A DNA stretch of 64,000 nt from Notoacmeibacter marinus. Its GTDB lineage: Bacteria; Pseudomonadota; Alphaproteobacteria; Rhizobiales; Rhizobiaceae. The notes under the pieces were generated by a model. That model had not been told where the DNA came from. It saw nothing but the letters and a program-made list of their open reading frames with translations, and did no database searches. The position numbers and the translations under genes are program-made. The stretch lies in contig NZ_NBYO01000002.1 of NCBI RefSeq assembly GCF_002238045.1, forward strand, positions 496,001 through 560,000. Reading direction: 5' to 3'. Positions 47,370 to 56,056 of the stretch are shown here, piece by piece (position 1 is the first letter of the stretch; each line of letters starts with the position of its first letter).

Positions 47370-48338
47370 ATGTATACGCTAGGCCACATTTCCGATCTCC
47401 ATCTCGGTCCGCTGCCGGACATCCGGTATCGCGAACTGGTGAACAAACGTATCACCGGATACGTCAACTGGCATCGCTCGCGTAGCAGCGCGCTCGGCGA
47501 CGACGTTCTGAACCGCGTGGCCGAACACATGCTGGAAAGCGCGCTCGATCACGTCGCCATTACCGGCGACATGACCAATCTGGCGCTGGAAAGCGAAATC
47601 GAATCGGCCCGCCAATGGCTGGAGGGCTTCGGCGATGGGCAGTTCGTTTCGCTGGTGCCCGGCAATCACGACGCTTACGTCCCCGGCGCTCTCGACAAGG
47701 CCTGCCGCGCATGGAGCGAATGGATGGGCAGCGATGGCGTGAAGACGCCGATCACCAGCCGCTCCTTTCCCTATATGCGGGCGCGCGGCCCGCTGGCGCT
47801 GATCGGCATTTCGACCGCAAGGGCCTCCGCGCCCTTCATGGCGACCGGTTATTTTCGCCGCCGTCAGGCCAAGAGGCTGGCGCTCATGCTCGACGATGCG
47901 AAGCGCCGCAATCTCTTCCGCGTGATCATGATTCATCACCCGCCGGTCCGCAAAGCGGCCCAGCAGCACAAGCGCCTGAACGGGATCAACCTGTTTCAGC
48001 GGGTCGTCTCCCAGCATGGCGCCGAACTGATCCTGCACGGCCATACGCATCTGCCGACGCTGCACTGCGTGCAAGGCACGGATGGCCCGGTGCCCGTCGT
48101 CGGCGTCAGCGCGACCGGTCAGCAGCTTGGCGGCAAGAAGCCTGCCGGAAGCTGGAACCGCTTCGACATCACGCCCGACTATCATGGCGGCTGGACGATC
48201 AATCTGCAGCGCTATGCGGTGACGGGCGAAACGACGCCGCTGGAATGCGTCGCCGAAACCCAGCTCGATCGGCTCGACATGCCGATAGAAAATCCCGATT
48301 GGAGCGATGCGCACAACCGGATGGCGATCGCCCGGTAG
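47370..48338 (+). CDS. Calcineurin-like metallophosphoesterase
   Basis: A 322-residue cytoplasmic metallophosphoesterase. Motifs: HISDLHLG, ITGDMTN, PGNHDAY, IMIHHPPV and LHGHTHLP. Length and layout resemble CpdA/YfcE-type class III phosphodiesterases, which can hydrolyse cAMP or other phosphodiesters. There is an AGGATGAG purine stretch upstream of the ATG at 47370. Substrate unproven. Confidence 0.88.
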   Translation: MYTLGHISDLHLGPLPDIRYRELVNKRITGYVNWHRSRSSALGDDVLNRVAEHMLESALDHVAITGDMTNLALESEIESARQWLEGFGDGQFVSLVPGNHDAYVPGALDKACRAWSEWMGSDGVKTPITSRSFPYMRARGPLALIGISTARASAPFMATGYFRRRQAKRLALMLDDAKRRNLFRVIMIHHPPVRKAAQQHKRLNGINLFQRVVSQHGAELILHGHTHLPTLHCVQGTDGPVPVVGVSATGQQLGGKKPAGSWNRFDITPDYHGGWTINLQRYAVTGETTPLECVAETQLDRLDMPIENPDWSDAHNRMAIAR

Positions 48339-48375
48339 GAGCGGAACCGGTTAGTTCATGCGGTCCGACGGGAAA

Positions 48376-49101
48376 TTATGCGCCGAGCGGTCGCAGCAGA
48401 GTTTGCAGAAGGTCGGGCGCAATGAAAAGCGCCACTGCCACGAAACCGACCGCCATACCGAGCAGGATCACAATCAGGGCGAGAAGAACCGTGACCCAGC
48501 CGCTCCGGCCGGACGATTTTTCCGGGTGTCGCTCACCGGTCATCTCAACGCGCCCTGCCGTCGGCGGCAATTCCTGTTCAGGCTCCGGCGTTGGCGCACT
48601 CGTTTCCCTGGCGAGCTTATCGGCCGGCCGGTCCGGTTCCTTCGGCGGAAGCGACAGCGACGGACGGAACGCCGACGTGCCCTCCATCTGCAGCCGCTCG
48701 CGCTCCACCATCCGCTCGGCCACGTAGAAGGTGACGTATTCCGCCATCTCCTGCACATTGCTTGCTTCCGCGATGACTTCTCGGCCCAGTCGCAGATCGC
48801 GCACGAAACAATAGCTCCGCCCGTCCCGCCCGATATGGACATGGGACACGGCGTCGATCCAGAAGCGGGGCTCCACGCCCGACGACACCGCCAGATCGAA
48901 CAGATCGTCCTCCGCCGGAATATCGTCGATGAGCGGCTGCAATTCCTGCACCAGAAGATCGATCCGCGCCCGACGCGCCTCCCGCAGATCGCCGAGAATG
49001 TCGGACCGGTCGGCGACGGCGTTCTTCACCTCGCGAATGGCGTCGGAAAGGCGGCGCGTGCGCACCGGATCGTGTCCCCGCCCCTCATTCTGCTCGTCCA
49101 T
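48376..49101 (-). CDS. Hypothetical protein with C-terminal membrane anchor
   Basis: A 241-residue protein with a charged helical N-terminal half. A central globular stretch includes FWIDAVSHVHIGRDGRSYCFVRDLRLG (about residues 77-103), a Pro/Glu-rich linker follows, and a C-terminal TM helix lies at about 205-230 (WVTVLLALIVILLGMAVGFVAVALF). It is thus probably a tail-anchored cytoplasmic protein. I place the start at ATG 49101; a GTG three codons upstream is also open. No family recognised. Convergent with the phosphoesterase gene. Confidence 0.7.
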   Translation of the reverse strand: MDEQNEGRGHDPVRTRRLSDAIREVKNAVADRSDILGDLREARRARIDLLVQELQPLIDDIPAEDDLFDLAVSSGVEPRFWIDAVSHVHIGRDGRSYCFVRDLRLGREVIAEASNVQEMAEYVTFYVAERMVERERLQMEGTSAFRPSLSLPPKEPDRPADKLARETSAPTPEPEQELPPTAGRVEMTGERHPEKSSGRSGWVTVLLALIVILLGMAVGFVAVALFIAPDLLQTLLRPLGA

Positions 49102-49201
49102 CGATCTCACCCGTTCCGAAACCTCTGCGTCGCTGACGGATATCTAGCAGTTGCAGCGATATTTTGCACCGATCCATCGGTCGCAGAACCACGGCAATCG
49201 T

Positions 49202-49987
49202 TTAGCGAACCGCTTCTGCGATCACCTGCGCGACCCGGGAAGGGCTTTCTTCGGGCAGCATGTGGCCAGCGCCATCAACCGTATGGAGGGTAAAGTTACC
49301 GGGCGCATTCTGCGTCTGATCATAAGGCAGAATGGTGTCCTCTGTTCCCCAGATCAGCGCAACTGGCATGGCGAGCTTTTCCAGCCACTTCGCCGGCAAT
49401 TGCCCCTGCTTGCCGTCGCGAGTCATGGTGTCGGCGATCCGCTGCAGCATCGGCACCTGCCCCGGTCGCTTGCGCATGGCAACGAGCGCCTCGATATCCT
49501 CGTCCGAAATGTCCGCGCCCGGCCCGCTCATGCGCGACAGGCATTGGCGAAGATCGTCCGCCGTCGCGGCCTCGGCAAAGAGCTTGAGAACGTCGATGGC
49601 GATCTCCGGTCCGAAGCCGCCCGGCGCGACGAGCGTCAGCGAGGCGACCGGATCCGGTTCGGCGCAGGCGATCAGCGTCGCGATCGCCCCGCCCATGGAA
49701 TGGCCGGCCAGATGGTAGCGTTCGATGCCGCGCCGCTTCAGATCGGCGGCGATCAGCTCCGCCCCGCGTTTCGGCGGGCCGGCGCCCGGCGCATCGAGAT
49801 TTTCGCCATGGCCCGGCAGGTCGTAGGCGAGGATCGAAAGGTACGAACACTCCGCCAGAAGCGCGTCGATGACGGCCTGCCAGATGCGATGCGTGCCGCC
49901 GAAACCATGCAGCAGGACGAGGACGGTCGAGCCGTCCTCGTCGCCGAACTGCGTGGCGTGAAGAGGGTGCGGCTGATCGTCGGCCAT
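49202..49987 (-). CDS. Alpha/beta-fold hydrolase
   Basis: A 261-residue hydrolase with the oxyanion region LLHGFGGTHRIW, nucleophile elbow GHSMGG and the catalytic His in GAGHMLPEE. Candidate Asp is in WGTEDTILP. Natural substrate not predictable. Its start ATG (49987-49985) overlaps the leuA stop, so it is co-transcribed and coupled with leuA; a link to leucine metabolism is only contextual. Confidence 0.9.
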   Translation of the reverse strand: MADDQPHPLHATQFGDEDGSTVLVLLHGFGGTHRIWQAVIDALLAECSYLSILAYDLPGHGENLDAPGAGPPKRGAELIAADLKRRGIERYHLAGHSMGGAIATLIACAEPDPVASLTLVAPGGFGPEIAIDVLKLFAEAATADDLRQCLSRMSGPGADISDEDIEALVAMRKRPGQVPMLQRIADTMTRDGKQGQLPAKWLEKLAMPVALIWGTEDTILPYDQTQNAPGNFTLHTVDGAGHMLPEESPSRVAQVIAEAVR

Positions 49988-51708
49988 CAGTCCGCCTTGC
50001 CCGAAGCATCCGCCAGAACGCGATTGGCGGCGGAGGTGATCGCCTTCAGCGAAGCGGCGACGATATTCTTGTCGATGCCGACGCCGAAGAGCCGCCCGCC
50101 CGGGTGCTCGATCTCCATGTAGCAGATCGCCGCGGCGTCGGAGCCCTTGCCGATGGAATGCTCGGAATAATCGACGACCGACAGGGGCGTTGCAATGTGC
50201 TCCGAAAGCGCGGCGATGAACCCGTCGACCGGTCCGGTGCCCGCGCCGGCAATACGCATCTCCTGACCCTGATCGACGATGGTCGCCTCGACCATGCGCC
50301 GTCCTGGATTGACCGTATCGGGGAAGGTGTGGTGATCGACGAATGTCAGCCGCCCGTCCGGCTGCTCGACATAATGCTCCATGAAGCGGTCATGGATTCG
50401 CGCGCTCGGCAGTTCGACGCCTTCCTCATCGGTAATGCGCTGGATATCCTCGCGGAATTCCACCTGCAGATTGCGCGGCAGGTTCATGCCGTAATCGGCT
50501 TGCATGATATAGGCGATGCCGCCCTTGCCGCTCTGGCTGTTGATGCGGATGATCGCCTCGTAAGTGCGGCCGACATCCTGCGGATCGATCGGCAGATACG
50601 GCACTTCCCACAATTCCTTGTTGGCCTGCGAAATAGCCTTCATGCCCTTGTTGATCGCGTCCTGATGGCTGCCGGAAAAGGCGGTATAGACCAGTTCGCC
50701 GACATAAGGATGGCGTTCCGGGATGGTCATCTGGTTGGAGTATTCATAGACATCCTTGATGCGATTGATCTCGCGCACGTCCAGCATGGGATCGACGCCC
50801 TGCGTGTACATGTTCAGCGCCAGCGTCACGATATCGACATTGCCGGTCCGCTCGCCATTGCCGAACAGCGTGCCCTCCACGCGGTCGGCGCCCGCCATCA
50901 GCCCCATCTCGGTCGCGGCAATGCCTGTGCCCCGGTCATTGTGCGGATGCAGCGACAGGATGACGTTCTCGCGATTGTCGAGATTGCGGCTCATCCATTC
51001 GATCTGGTCGGCATAGATGTTCGGCGTGCTCATCTCCACCGTCGCCGGCAGATTGACGATCAACTTGTTGTCCGCTGTCGGTTGGACGATCTCGATCACC
51101 GCGTTGCAGATCTCCAGCGACACGTCCAATTCTGTGCCGGTGAAGCTTTCGGGCGAATACTGGAAACGGTAGCCGCCGCCGGCCTTCGCCGCCATGTCTG
51201 TGATCATCTTGGCTGCGTCCGTTGCGATCTGCTTGATGCCGGCAACGTCCTTGGCGAACACCACGCGCCGCTGCAGTTCGGATGTCGAATTGTAGAAATG
51301 GACGATCGGCCGGTTGGCCCCTTCAAGTGCTTCGAACGTTCGCGTGATCAGCTCGGGCCGGCACTGCACCAGCACCTGAAGGGACACGTCCTCCGGCACA
51401 TTGCCCTGCTCGATGCACCAGCGGGTGAAGTCGAAATCGGTCTGGCTGGCCGCAGGGAAACCGATCTCGATTTCCCTGAAACCCATATCCAGCAGCAGCG
51501 CGAACATGCGCGCCTTGCGGTCGTGCCCCATCGGATCGACCAGCGCCTGATTGCCGTCGCGCAAATCGACGGAGCACCAGATCGGCGCCTCCTCGATCCG
51601 CCTGGACGGCCATGTCCTGTCGGTCAGCCCGACCATGGGATAGGCCTGATATTTGCGGGCCGCATCGTCCATCGTCCGGTGGCGAACGGGAGAGGTCGTA
51701 TCGGTCAT
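49987..51708 (-). CDS. leuA: 2-isopropylmalate synthase
   Basis: A 573-residue enzyme that condenses 2-ketoisovalerate with acetyl-CoA as the first committed step of leucine synthesis. It has SVDLRDGNQALVDPM with the catalytic Arg and metal ligands, EIGFPAAS, HPHNDRGTG and NGERTGNVD. The C-terminal regulatory domain (about 430-573) should bind leucine for feedback inhibition. The length is of the long LeuA2 type common in rhizobia. The start at 51708 is preceded by only a weak ribosome site, consistent with translational control by the leader upstream. Confidence 0.95.
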   Translation of the reverse strand: MTDTTSPVRHRTMDDAARKYQAYPMVGLTDRTWPSRRIEEAPIWCSVDLRDGNQALVDPMGHDRKARMFALLLDMGFREIEIGFPAASQTDFDFTRWCIEQGNVPEDVSLQVLVQCRPELITRTFEALEGANRPIVHFYNSTSELQRRVVFAKDVAGIKQIATDAAKMITDMAAKAGGGYRFQYSPESFTGTELDVSLEICNAVIEIVQPTADNKLIVNLPATVEMSTPNIYADQIEWMSRNLDNRENVILSLHPHNDRGTGIAATEMGLMAGADRVEGTLFGNGERTGNVDIVTLALNMYTQGVDPMLDVREINRIKDVYEYSNQMTIPERHPYVGELVYTAFSGSHQDAINKGMKAISQANKELWEVPYLPIDPQDVGRTYEAIIRINSQSGKGGIAYIMQADYGMNLPRNLQVEFREDIQRITDEEGVELPSARIHDRFMEHYVEQPDGRLTFVDHHTFPDTVNPGRRMVEATIVDQGQEMRIAGAGTGPVDGFIAALSEHIATPLSVVDYSEHSIGKGSDAAAICYMEIEHPGGRLFGVGIDKNIVAASLKAITSAANRVLADASGKAD

Positions 51709-51813
51709 AAACTTGATCCATTTGCTTTGGCCGGGCGAGCCGCGCATCTGTACGTTGGCGGGTCGTTCCAGGCTTGTCGGCCATTCGGCCGGAAATTTCC
51801 ATTGAAGTGATCC

Positions 51814-51855
51814 GGGGCAAACGGCAGCGGCGGCCGATCGACCGCCGGGCGCCCC
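51814..51855 (-). promoter_or_regulatory. Structured leader between leuL-like peptide and leuA
   Basis: On the minus strand GGGGC (51855-51851) can pair with GCCCC (51818-51814) around an inner hairpin CGGCGG/CCGCCG (51847-51842 with 51833-51828). It begins right after the leader stop. No canonical U-run follows, so the mechanism may be translational rather than classical termination. Confidence 0.45.
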
Positions 51856-51936
51856 TTAACGGACCCGACGGTCGCCAGGAAGGAGGAGGAGAAGCTGCGT
51901 GGCGCGCTTCGACAAAGGGGCCGAAATCATGATCAT
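51856..51936 (-). CDS. Leucine-rich leader peptide of leuA (attenuator)
   Basis: A 26-codon frame starting ATG 51936 (or Met at 51930). It ends ATQLLLLLPGDRRVR with five consecutive Leu codons (CTT CTC CTC CTC CTT), then TAA. Tandem codons for the pathway end product just upstream of leuA are the hallmark of a ribosome-mediated attenuator: charged tRNA-Leu shortage would stall the ribosome in the run. It lies 147 bases upstream of the leuA ATG, followed by a structured leader. No strong ribosome site is visible. Confidence 0.75.
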   Translation of the reverse strand: MIMISAPLSKRATQLLLLLPGDRRVR

Positions 51937-52028
51937 GGAACCAAGACTAACCCTGGATGTTTGGCCGGGCAAGCCCAATTGGAATCCGGCGCGACGGCAG
52001 GCAATGGAAATAGCGGGAATATCGGACG

Positions 52029-52709
52029 ATGGCTTCGGACGACAACGCCAGGCAAAGCACCAGAACACTGACGCAGCCCTGGGTTTTGAAGATGCTCGGA
52101 TGGTTTGCACTCGCCTGCTGCGTTTTCGTTGCCGCCACCGATCTCATTCTCGGCTTTTTCCTGCAGAAGGACTATTCGCCGATCTCCGATACGATCAGCG
52201 ATCTGGCGGCGGGTGGGCGTTATGCCATATGGCAGGACTTCGCCATGGAAGCGTTTGCTATCGCTGTCGTCCTGACCGGTATCGGCCTACTTCTGGCCCG
52301 TCGCAGCGGCGCTCGCTGGATCGCCGGGGCGGCGGCGATGATTCTCACCGGCGTCCTAGTCTTCTTCATTGCACGGTGGGACGAATATGGCGATCTGGAC
52401 GAAGGCGGTTGGGTTCTGCACTACCGGATGGTTTATCTGATGGCGGCTCTGGTTCCGGCAAGCCTGCTGCTGCTTCGACGGGACATTGCTCGCCGATCCG
52501 ATCACGACCGGGCGATCCGCATCGTCTTCGTGGCCCTGGCGGCCCTGTGGGTCTTGGGTGCGCCGATCTTCTATCTCATGGATACGGCCTTCGACGGCCT
52601 GGTCGAACGGGCCCTCGCCGCAGTCATGCTGGTCTGGATTGCGACCTGCGCGCGTTCTTTGACAAAAGAGCGACAGTTGGACGACGATGGCGGCACGAGC
52701 CCGTTGTGA
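52029..52709 (+). CDS. DUF998-like six-TM membrane protein
   Basis: A 226-residue protein with about six hydrophobic segments (near residues 21-45, 70-95, 100-125, 135-155, 170-190 and 195-215). The early segment contains DYSPISDTISDLAAGG, a DUF998-type motif. Such proteins are poorly characterised inner-membrane proteins. The start overlaps none of the leuA leader but is divergent from it. It ends 6 bases from the convergent CDF transporter stop. Function unknown. Confidence 0.75.
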   Translation: MASDDNARQSTRTLTQPWVLKMLGWFALACCVFVAATDLILGFFLQKDYSPISDTISDLAAGGRYAIWQDFAMEAFAIAVVLTGIGLLLARRSGARWIAGAAAMILTGVLVFFIARWDEYGDLDEGGWVLHYRMVYLMAALVPASLLLLRRDIARRSDHDRAIRIVFVALAALWVLGAPIFYLMDTAFDGLVERALAAVMLVWIATCARSLTKERQLDDDGGTSPL

Positions 52710-52715
52710 GGGTTG

Positions 52716-53660
52716 TCAGGCGAGCGGCAGGCCGTGCGGCTCGCTCTTCTGGTCGGGTTCGACATGGATCGTCACCCGCGCGCCCTCGACCTTGCGCCGG
52801 ATACCCGTTTCGATGCGGTCGCAAATATCGTGTGCTGCCGCCACGCTCATGTTCCGGTCGACGACCAGGTGAAATTCGATGAAGCGGGCCGGCCCGGCGA
52901 TGCGGGTCCGTATGTCGTGAACCTCGATGGCCCCTTCCGCTTCCTCCCGGATCGACCGTTCGATAAGCGCCTGTTCTTCTGGATCGACGGCGCGGTCCAT
53001 CAGCCGGTCGAGCGACGACATTACCACCCTTGCCCCATGATAGAGAATATTGATCGCAACGAGTATGGCGATGACAGGATCGAGCCAAAGCCAGCCGGTC
53101 AACCCGCTGAGAATGAGCGCGACTACCACGCCAACCGACGTCCACACATCGGTCATAATATGCCGACCATCGGCCTGGAGTGCGGGCGAACGGTAGCGCT
53201 TGCCTTCGCGCAGGAGGGTGATCGCCAGAACAGCATTGATGATCGTGGCGAGAAGATTGATCGCGATGCCGGCCGATGAATTGTCGAGCGGTCGCGGCTC
53301 GAACAATGCCGGAACGGCTTCCGATATGATCAGGAGCGCGGCCAGGACGATCAGAACGCCTTCCAGCACGGCGGAGAAATATTCGGCCTTGTGGTGGCCG
53401 AACGGATGACCTTCATCAGCCGGTTTGTGAGCGATGGATATTGCCATGAGGGCGGCGCAGGCCGCCACGACATTGACGATCGATTCCAGCGCATCGGACA
53501 AAAGCGCGACCGAACCGGTGAGCCACCAGGCCAGAAACTTCAGTCCCATCACCGCAAAGGCCGTCACCAATGACAGGATGGCAAGCTGGCGCACCCACAC
53601 GCGGCCGGCCCTTACGCCGTCTTCTTCGCTACCGTTGCTGGACTGCCCGCCGATCGCCAT
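52716..53660 (-). CDS. Cation diffusion facilitator transporter
   Basis: A 314-residue CDF protein with transmembrane segments through about residue 215. Metal-site Asp residues appear in ALLSDALESIVNV and the H-x-x-x-D of RHIMTDVWTSVG, and GHPFGHHKAEYF marks the loop after TM2. The C-terminal cytoplasmic domain (from about 215) is the metal-sensing dimerisation domain. It exports divalent metals such as zinc, iron or manganese; the sequence alone does not decide which. Convergent with DUF998. Confidence 0.9.
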   Translation of the reverse strand: MAIGGQSSNGSEEDGVRAGRVWVRQLAILSLVTAFAVMGLKFLAWWLTGSVALLSDALESIVNVVAACAALMAISIAHKPADEGHPFGHHKAEYFSAVLEGVLIVLAALLIISEAVPALFEPRPLDNSSAGIAINLLATIINAVLAITLLREGKRYRSPALQADGRHIMTDVWTSVGVVVALILSGLTGWLWLDPVIAILVAINILYHGARVVMSSLDRLMDRAVDPEEQALIERSIREEAEGAIEVHDIRTRIAGPARFIEFHLVVDRNMSVAAAHDICDRIETGIRRKVEGARVTIHVEPDQKSEPHGLPLA

Positions 53661-53700
53661 GGCCGGTCCCTAACACGACGAATCGCCTTCGTCATGATGC

Positions 53701-54645
53701 CTACTGGCAAAGGCGGTAGCCGCTGCTGCGCTTGATGACGTCGAAATGCAGATGATCGTCGTGATAGTCATCCGAACCCGGCCCGAGCACCGTCGTGAAG
53801 TGAAGGCACCCGCCCGCTTGCACGGTTCGCTGAAAGGCTTCCTGCATCGTGCCCTTGCCGGCGCGCGGAATGATCGGCAGCGGCTTGTGACCTTCGAAAG
53901 CGAAGCGAATAATGTCGATAGCCTGGCCTTTGGCGTGTTCGCTGAGTTTGCCGGTCGGCCGATTGTTGCGCCGCCGGCACACATAGGTGGAGGCATGGGT
54001 GATTTCGCTCAGCCGAACATCCGGGCCGAGTGCAGCGGCACTGGGTTGCACGACGCCCCGCACCCAACGGGCCAGAGCCAAAGCCACATCGCAGGTCATC
54101 TGCGTGCGCGGCCGTATCTTGATCCCGTCGATTTCGGAGACATTGTAGGGACGCGCCACGCCGCAACCGTTCTTGCCGGCGATCGGGTCGAGTACCTCGA
54201 ACGTGGCGCCGAGCGCTTTCAGGTCTTTTTCGCACCGTGTGACTTCGACAGCGGACATGCCCTCCGGCACGGTTTCGACCGGTGGAGCAGGAGCGGCGGC
54301 ATCATTCTTCGCATCGTCAGCCGGGCCATCCTCGGATTCGCTGTCATCTTTCGGCGGAGCGCTGTCTTCCTCGGCGTCATTGTCCGGCGCGTCATCCGGT
54401 CGGGAGCGGGGAAGCGGCGGTTTGGCCTTATCGTCCGGCTTGTCCGACGCCGCCGCATTGTCTGCGTCGGCTCGACCGTCCGTCTCGTCAGTCGTATCAT
54501 CTCCATCGGTCGGCCGCGATTCCGGCAATGGTGGATCGATGTCACCCGCCTGCGTGCCTTCCTGGGCGAAACCGACCAATGGATGCGCCATCGCTCCGGC
54601 GACCATGAGACAGCTACCGAGAGCCAGTGCGCGTAGAAGTTTCAT
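53701..54645 (-). CDS. Exported extensin-like C-terminal domain protein
   Basis: A 314-residue exported protein: a signal peptide (MKLLRALALGSCLMVAGAMA), then a 100-residue acidic, Pro/Asp-rich disordered linker (about 35-130), then the extensin-like C-terminal domain. That domain shows RCEKDLKALGATFEV, CGVARPYNV, SEHAKGQAIDI and DDYHDDHLHFDV with the His/Asp metal-type motif. This bacterial domain is related to peptidoglycan peptidases of the VanY/DacB type. Together with the adjacent L,D-transpeptidase it suggests cell-wall work. No ribosome site strong enough to exclude other starts. Confidence 0.85.
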   Translation of the reverse strand: MKLLRALALGSCLMVAGAMAHPLVGFAQEGTQAGDIDPPLPESRPTDGDDTTDETDGRADADNAAASDKPDDKAKPPLPRSRPDDAPDNDAEEDSAPPKDDSESEDGPADDAKNDAAAPAPPVETVPEGMSAVEVTRCEKDLKALGATFEVLDPIAGKNGCGVARPYNVSEIDGIKIRPRTQMTCDVALALARWVRGVVQPSAAALGPDVRLSEITHASTYVCRRRNNRPTGKLSEHAKGQAIDIIRFAFEGHKPLPIIPRAGKGTMQEAFQRTVQAGGCLHFTTVLGPGSDDYHDDHLHFDVIKRSSGYRLCQ

Positions 54646-54651
54646 ACCGGA

Positions 54652-55620
54652 TCAATCCTTGAATTCGACCGTGGTGCCCTGCTCGACGGCCTCAGCCAGT
54701 TCCAGCGCGTCCCAGTTCGTCAGGCGCACGCAGCCATGGCTTGCCGTCTTTCCGATCTCGGCAGGGTAAGGGGTGCCGTGAAGCCCGTAGGTGGGCTTGG
54801 ACAGATCGATCCACACCAGACCGACAGGTCCGTTCGGCCCCGCGGGAATGGCGAAGGTCTCTTCAATATCGGATTCGGGAATATTCTTCGGATCGAACGT
54901 GTAGGTCGGTTCGATCGCCACCGCATTCACCTCCACCGTGCCCGATGGGCTGGGCGTATCGTCCGAACCGATCGTCGTGGGATAGGACAGGACGATCCTG
55001 TCCTGATCGTCATAGGCCAGAATGCGCGAACGCCCCTTATCGGCGACAATGCGAGCGACGCTAGCGCCCTTGTTTGCGCCCGGATCAGCCACAACGATCG
55101 TGTCGCCCTCCTGGAACCGGCGGTCCGGATTGACCGCTTTCAGAAAGTCCTCGTCCATGTGGAACTTCTCGGCCAGCGCCTCGCTCGCCGAGGTGAAGCC
55201 GAGCCACTCCTCTTCAGCCATCTCCTTGTAATCTTCGGGATTGCTTTCCTTCAGCCGTTCCAGATCGGACGCCTGGATGGTGTAATCCATCATGGCCGGT
55301 CGGTCCTTGCTCTCCAGCGCGTTCCAGATCTCCTCATCCATCTTCCCATCGACGGTGAACCCGCTCATTTCCTCGAAACCGGTCAGCGCATCGCGAACAT
55401 TGCCGCCGGAATAGCCATCGATCACACCCGGCGAAGAACCGTTTCGGTCGAGCAGGATCTGTATGCGCGTGGTAATGGGGCTCTGGCCTTCCGGCAGTGC
55501 CCCTCCGCTATAGGACGCTTCGTTGACGGACTGCATCGAAAGTTCGGCAGTGGCCGCAGGCCCGGTCAGCGAAACAAGAGCGACACCGGCCGCCAGAAAA
55601 CCGAAAATCCGAGACGTCAT
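54652..55620 (-). CDS. L,D-transpeptidase (YkuD domain)
   Basis: A 322-residue exported enzyme that crosslinks peptidoglycan or attaches proteins to it. Signal peptide MTSRIFGFLAAGVALVSLTGPAATA; a helical region follows, then a LysM-like/peptidoglycan binding type segment, then the YkuD catalytic domain. The active site is HGCVRL with Cys297 and His295. GGAGG with 8-base spacing sets the start at 55620. It is followed by the extensin-like gene 6 bases downstream, likely a cell-wall operon. Confidence 0.92.
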   Translation of the reverse strand: MTSRIFGFLAAGVALVSLTGPAATAELSMQSVNEASYSGGALPEGQSPITTRIQILLDRNGSSPGVIDGYSGGNVRDALTGFEEMSGFTVDGKMDEEIWNALESKDRPAMMDYTIQASDLERLKESNPEDYKEMAEEEWLGFTSASEALAEKFHMDEDFLKAVNPDRRFQEGDTIVVADPGANKGASVARIVADKGRSRILAYDDQDRIVLSYPTTIGSDDTPSPSGTVEVNAVAIEPTYTFDPKNIPESDIEETFAIPAGPNGPVGLVWIDLSKPTYGLHGTPYPAEIGKTASHGCVRLTNWDALELAEAVEQGTTVEFKD

Positions 55621-55884
55621 ACGTGAACCCTCCAAGGAATTGTCCCGACCAACGCCGGGCCACCCTAATTGTTGCCTCATGCAAGAAAGGAACGGCATTC
55701 GGCACGCAATGACAACTTCAGGGTGCAAAAGTCAGAAACGAAAACTTTACCGGGTGCGACTTACAAGGAACCTGCTTCACCGATGGTTCGATCTGGCGCC
55801 ACACGGTGAGCCGGTCTCGTGGAACTGCCCTCTTACCCTCCACGCGGACCGATCAGGCTGCAGCAAACACGCGGCTATTCGACT
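55621..55884. other. Gene-free region upstream of the putative small RNA terminator
   Basis: No coding frame with protein-like composition is present on either strand here. It holds the L,D-transpeptidase promoter side and the 5' part of the putative plus-strand transcript described below. Together with 55885-55993 it is a 373-base stretch between genes. Confidence 0.5.
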
Positions 55885-55924
55885 GGGGGTCTGCCGGTCA
55901 ATGACTAGGGCGGACCCCCTTTTT
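55760..55924 (+). ncRNA. Putative small RNA ending in a strong terminator
   Basis: The terminator at 55885-55924 has no protein gene to serve. Upstream, CGGTC-CGTGGA (55812-55823) pairs with TCCACG-GACCG (55839-55851) around a pyrimidine-rich loop actgccctcttaccc. Small RNAs in rhizobia often carry such pyrimidine loops that base-pair with ribosome sites. The 5' end is unknown; 55760 is only a guess. I could not match it to a known family by eye. Confidence 0.45.
55885..55924 (+). terminator. Strong terminator without an upstream gene
   Basis: GGGGGTCTGCC (55885-55895) pairs with GGCGGACCCCC (55909-55919), 11 bp with one wobble, followed by TTTTT. The nearest plus-strand gene upstream ends at 52709, so it must end an unannotated transcript. 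Confidence 0.8.
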
Positions 55925-55993
55925 CGCTTCAAATGGCAAGCCGTCCTTCAAAGCCGATAGACAAGTGCAACCGCGCGGCCTATGAGGCAGGAC

Positions 55994-56038
55994 ATGAACA
56001 CGCCGCGCATCGAGACTGGGAACTGGTGGCGCCTCTGA
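55994..56038 (+). CDS. trpL: trp leader peptide TrpL
   Basis: A 14-residue peptide MNTPRIETGNWWRL with two tandem Trp codons (56024-56029), ATG 55994 and TGA 56036-56038. AGGCAGGAC provides the ribosome site. It precedes trpEG by 123 bases and an attenuator terminator. The rhizobial model is peTrpL/rnTrpL upstream of trpE(G). Trp starvation should stall the ribosome on the WW pair and prevent termination. The stop codon lies in the loop of a perfect CGCCTC/GAGGCG hairpin (56030-56044). Confidence 0.8.
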   Translation: MNTPRIETGNWWRL

Positions 56039-56056
56039 GAGGCGAGCCGATCCGCA

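Noticed and set aside
50104-51810. A 568-codon plus-strand frame antisense to leuA
   Set aside because: leuA is unmistakable on the other strand; the antisense frame has shadow composition.
55760-55924. 6S RNA or tmRNA at the putative small RNA
   Set aside because: The expected long closing helix with a central bubble (6S) and the tRNA-like ends (tmRNA) are not visible, and 6S usually lies near zapA.
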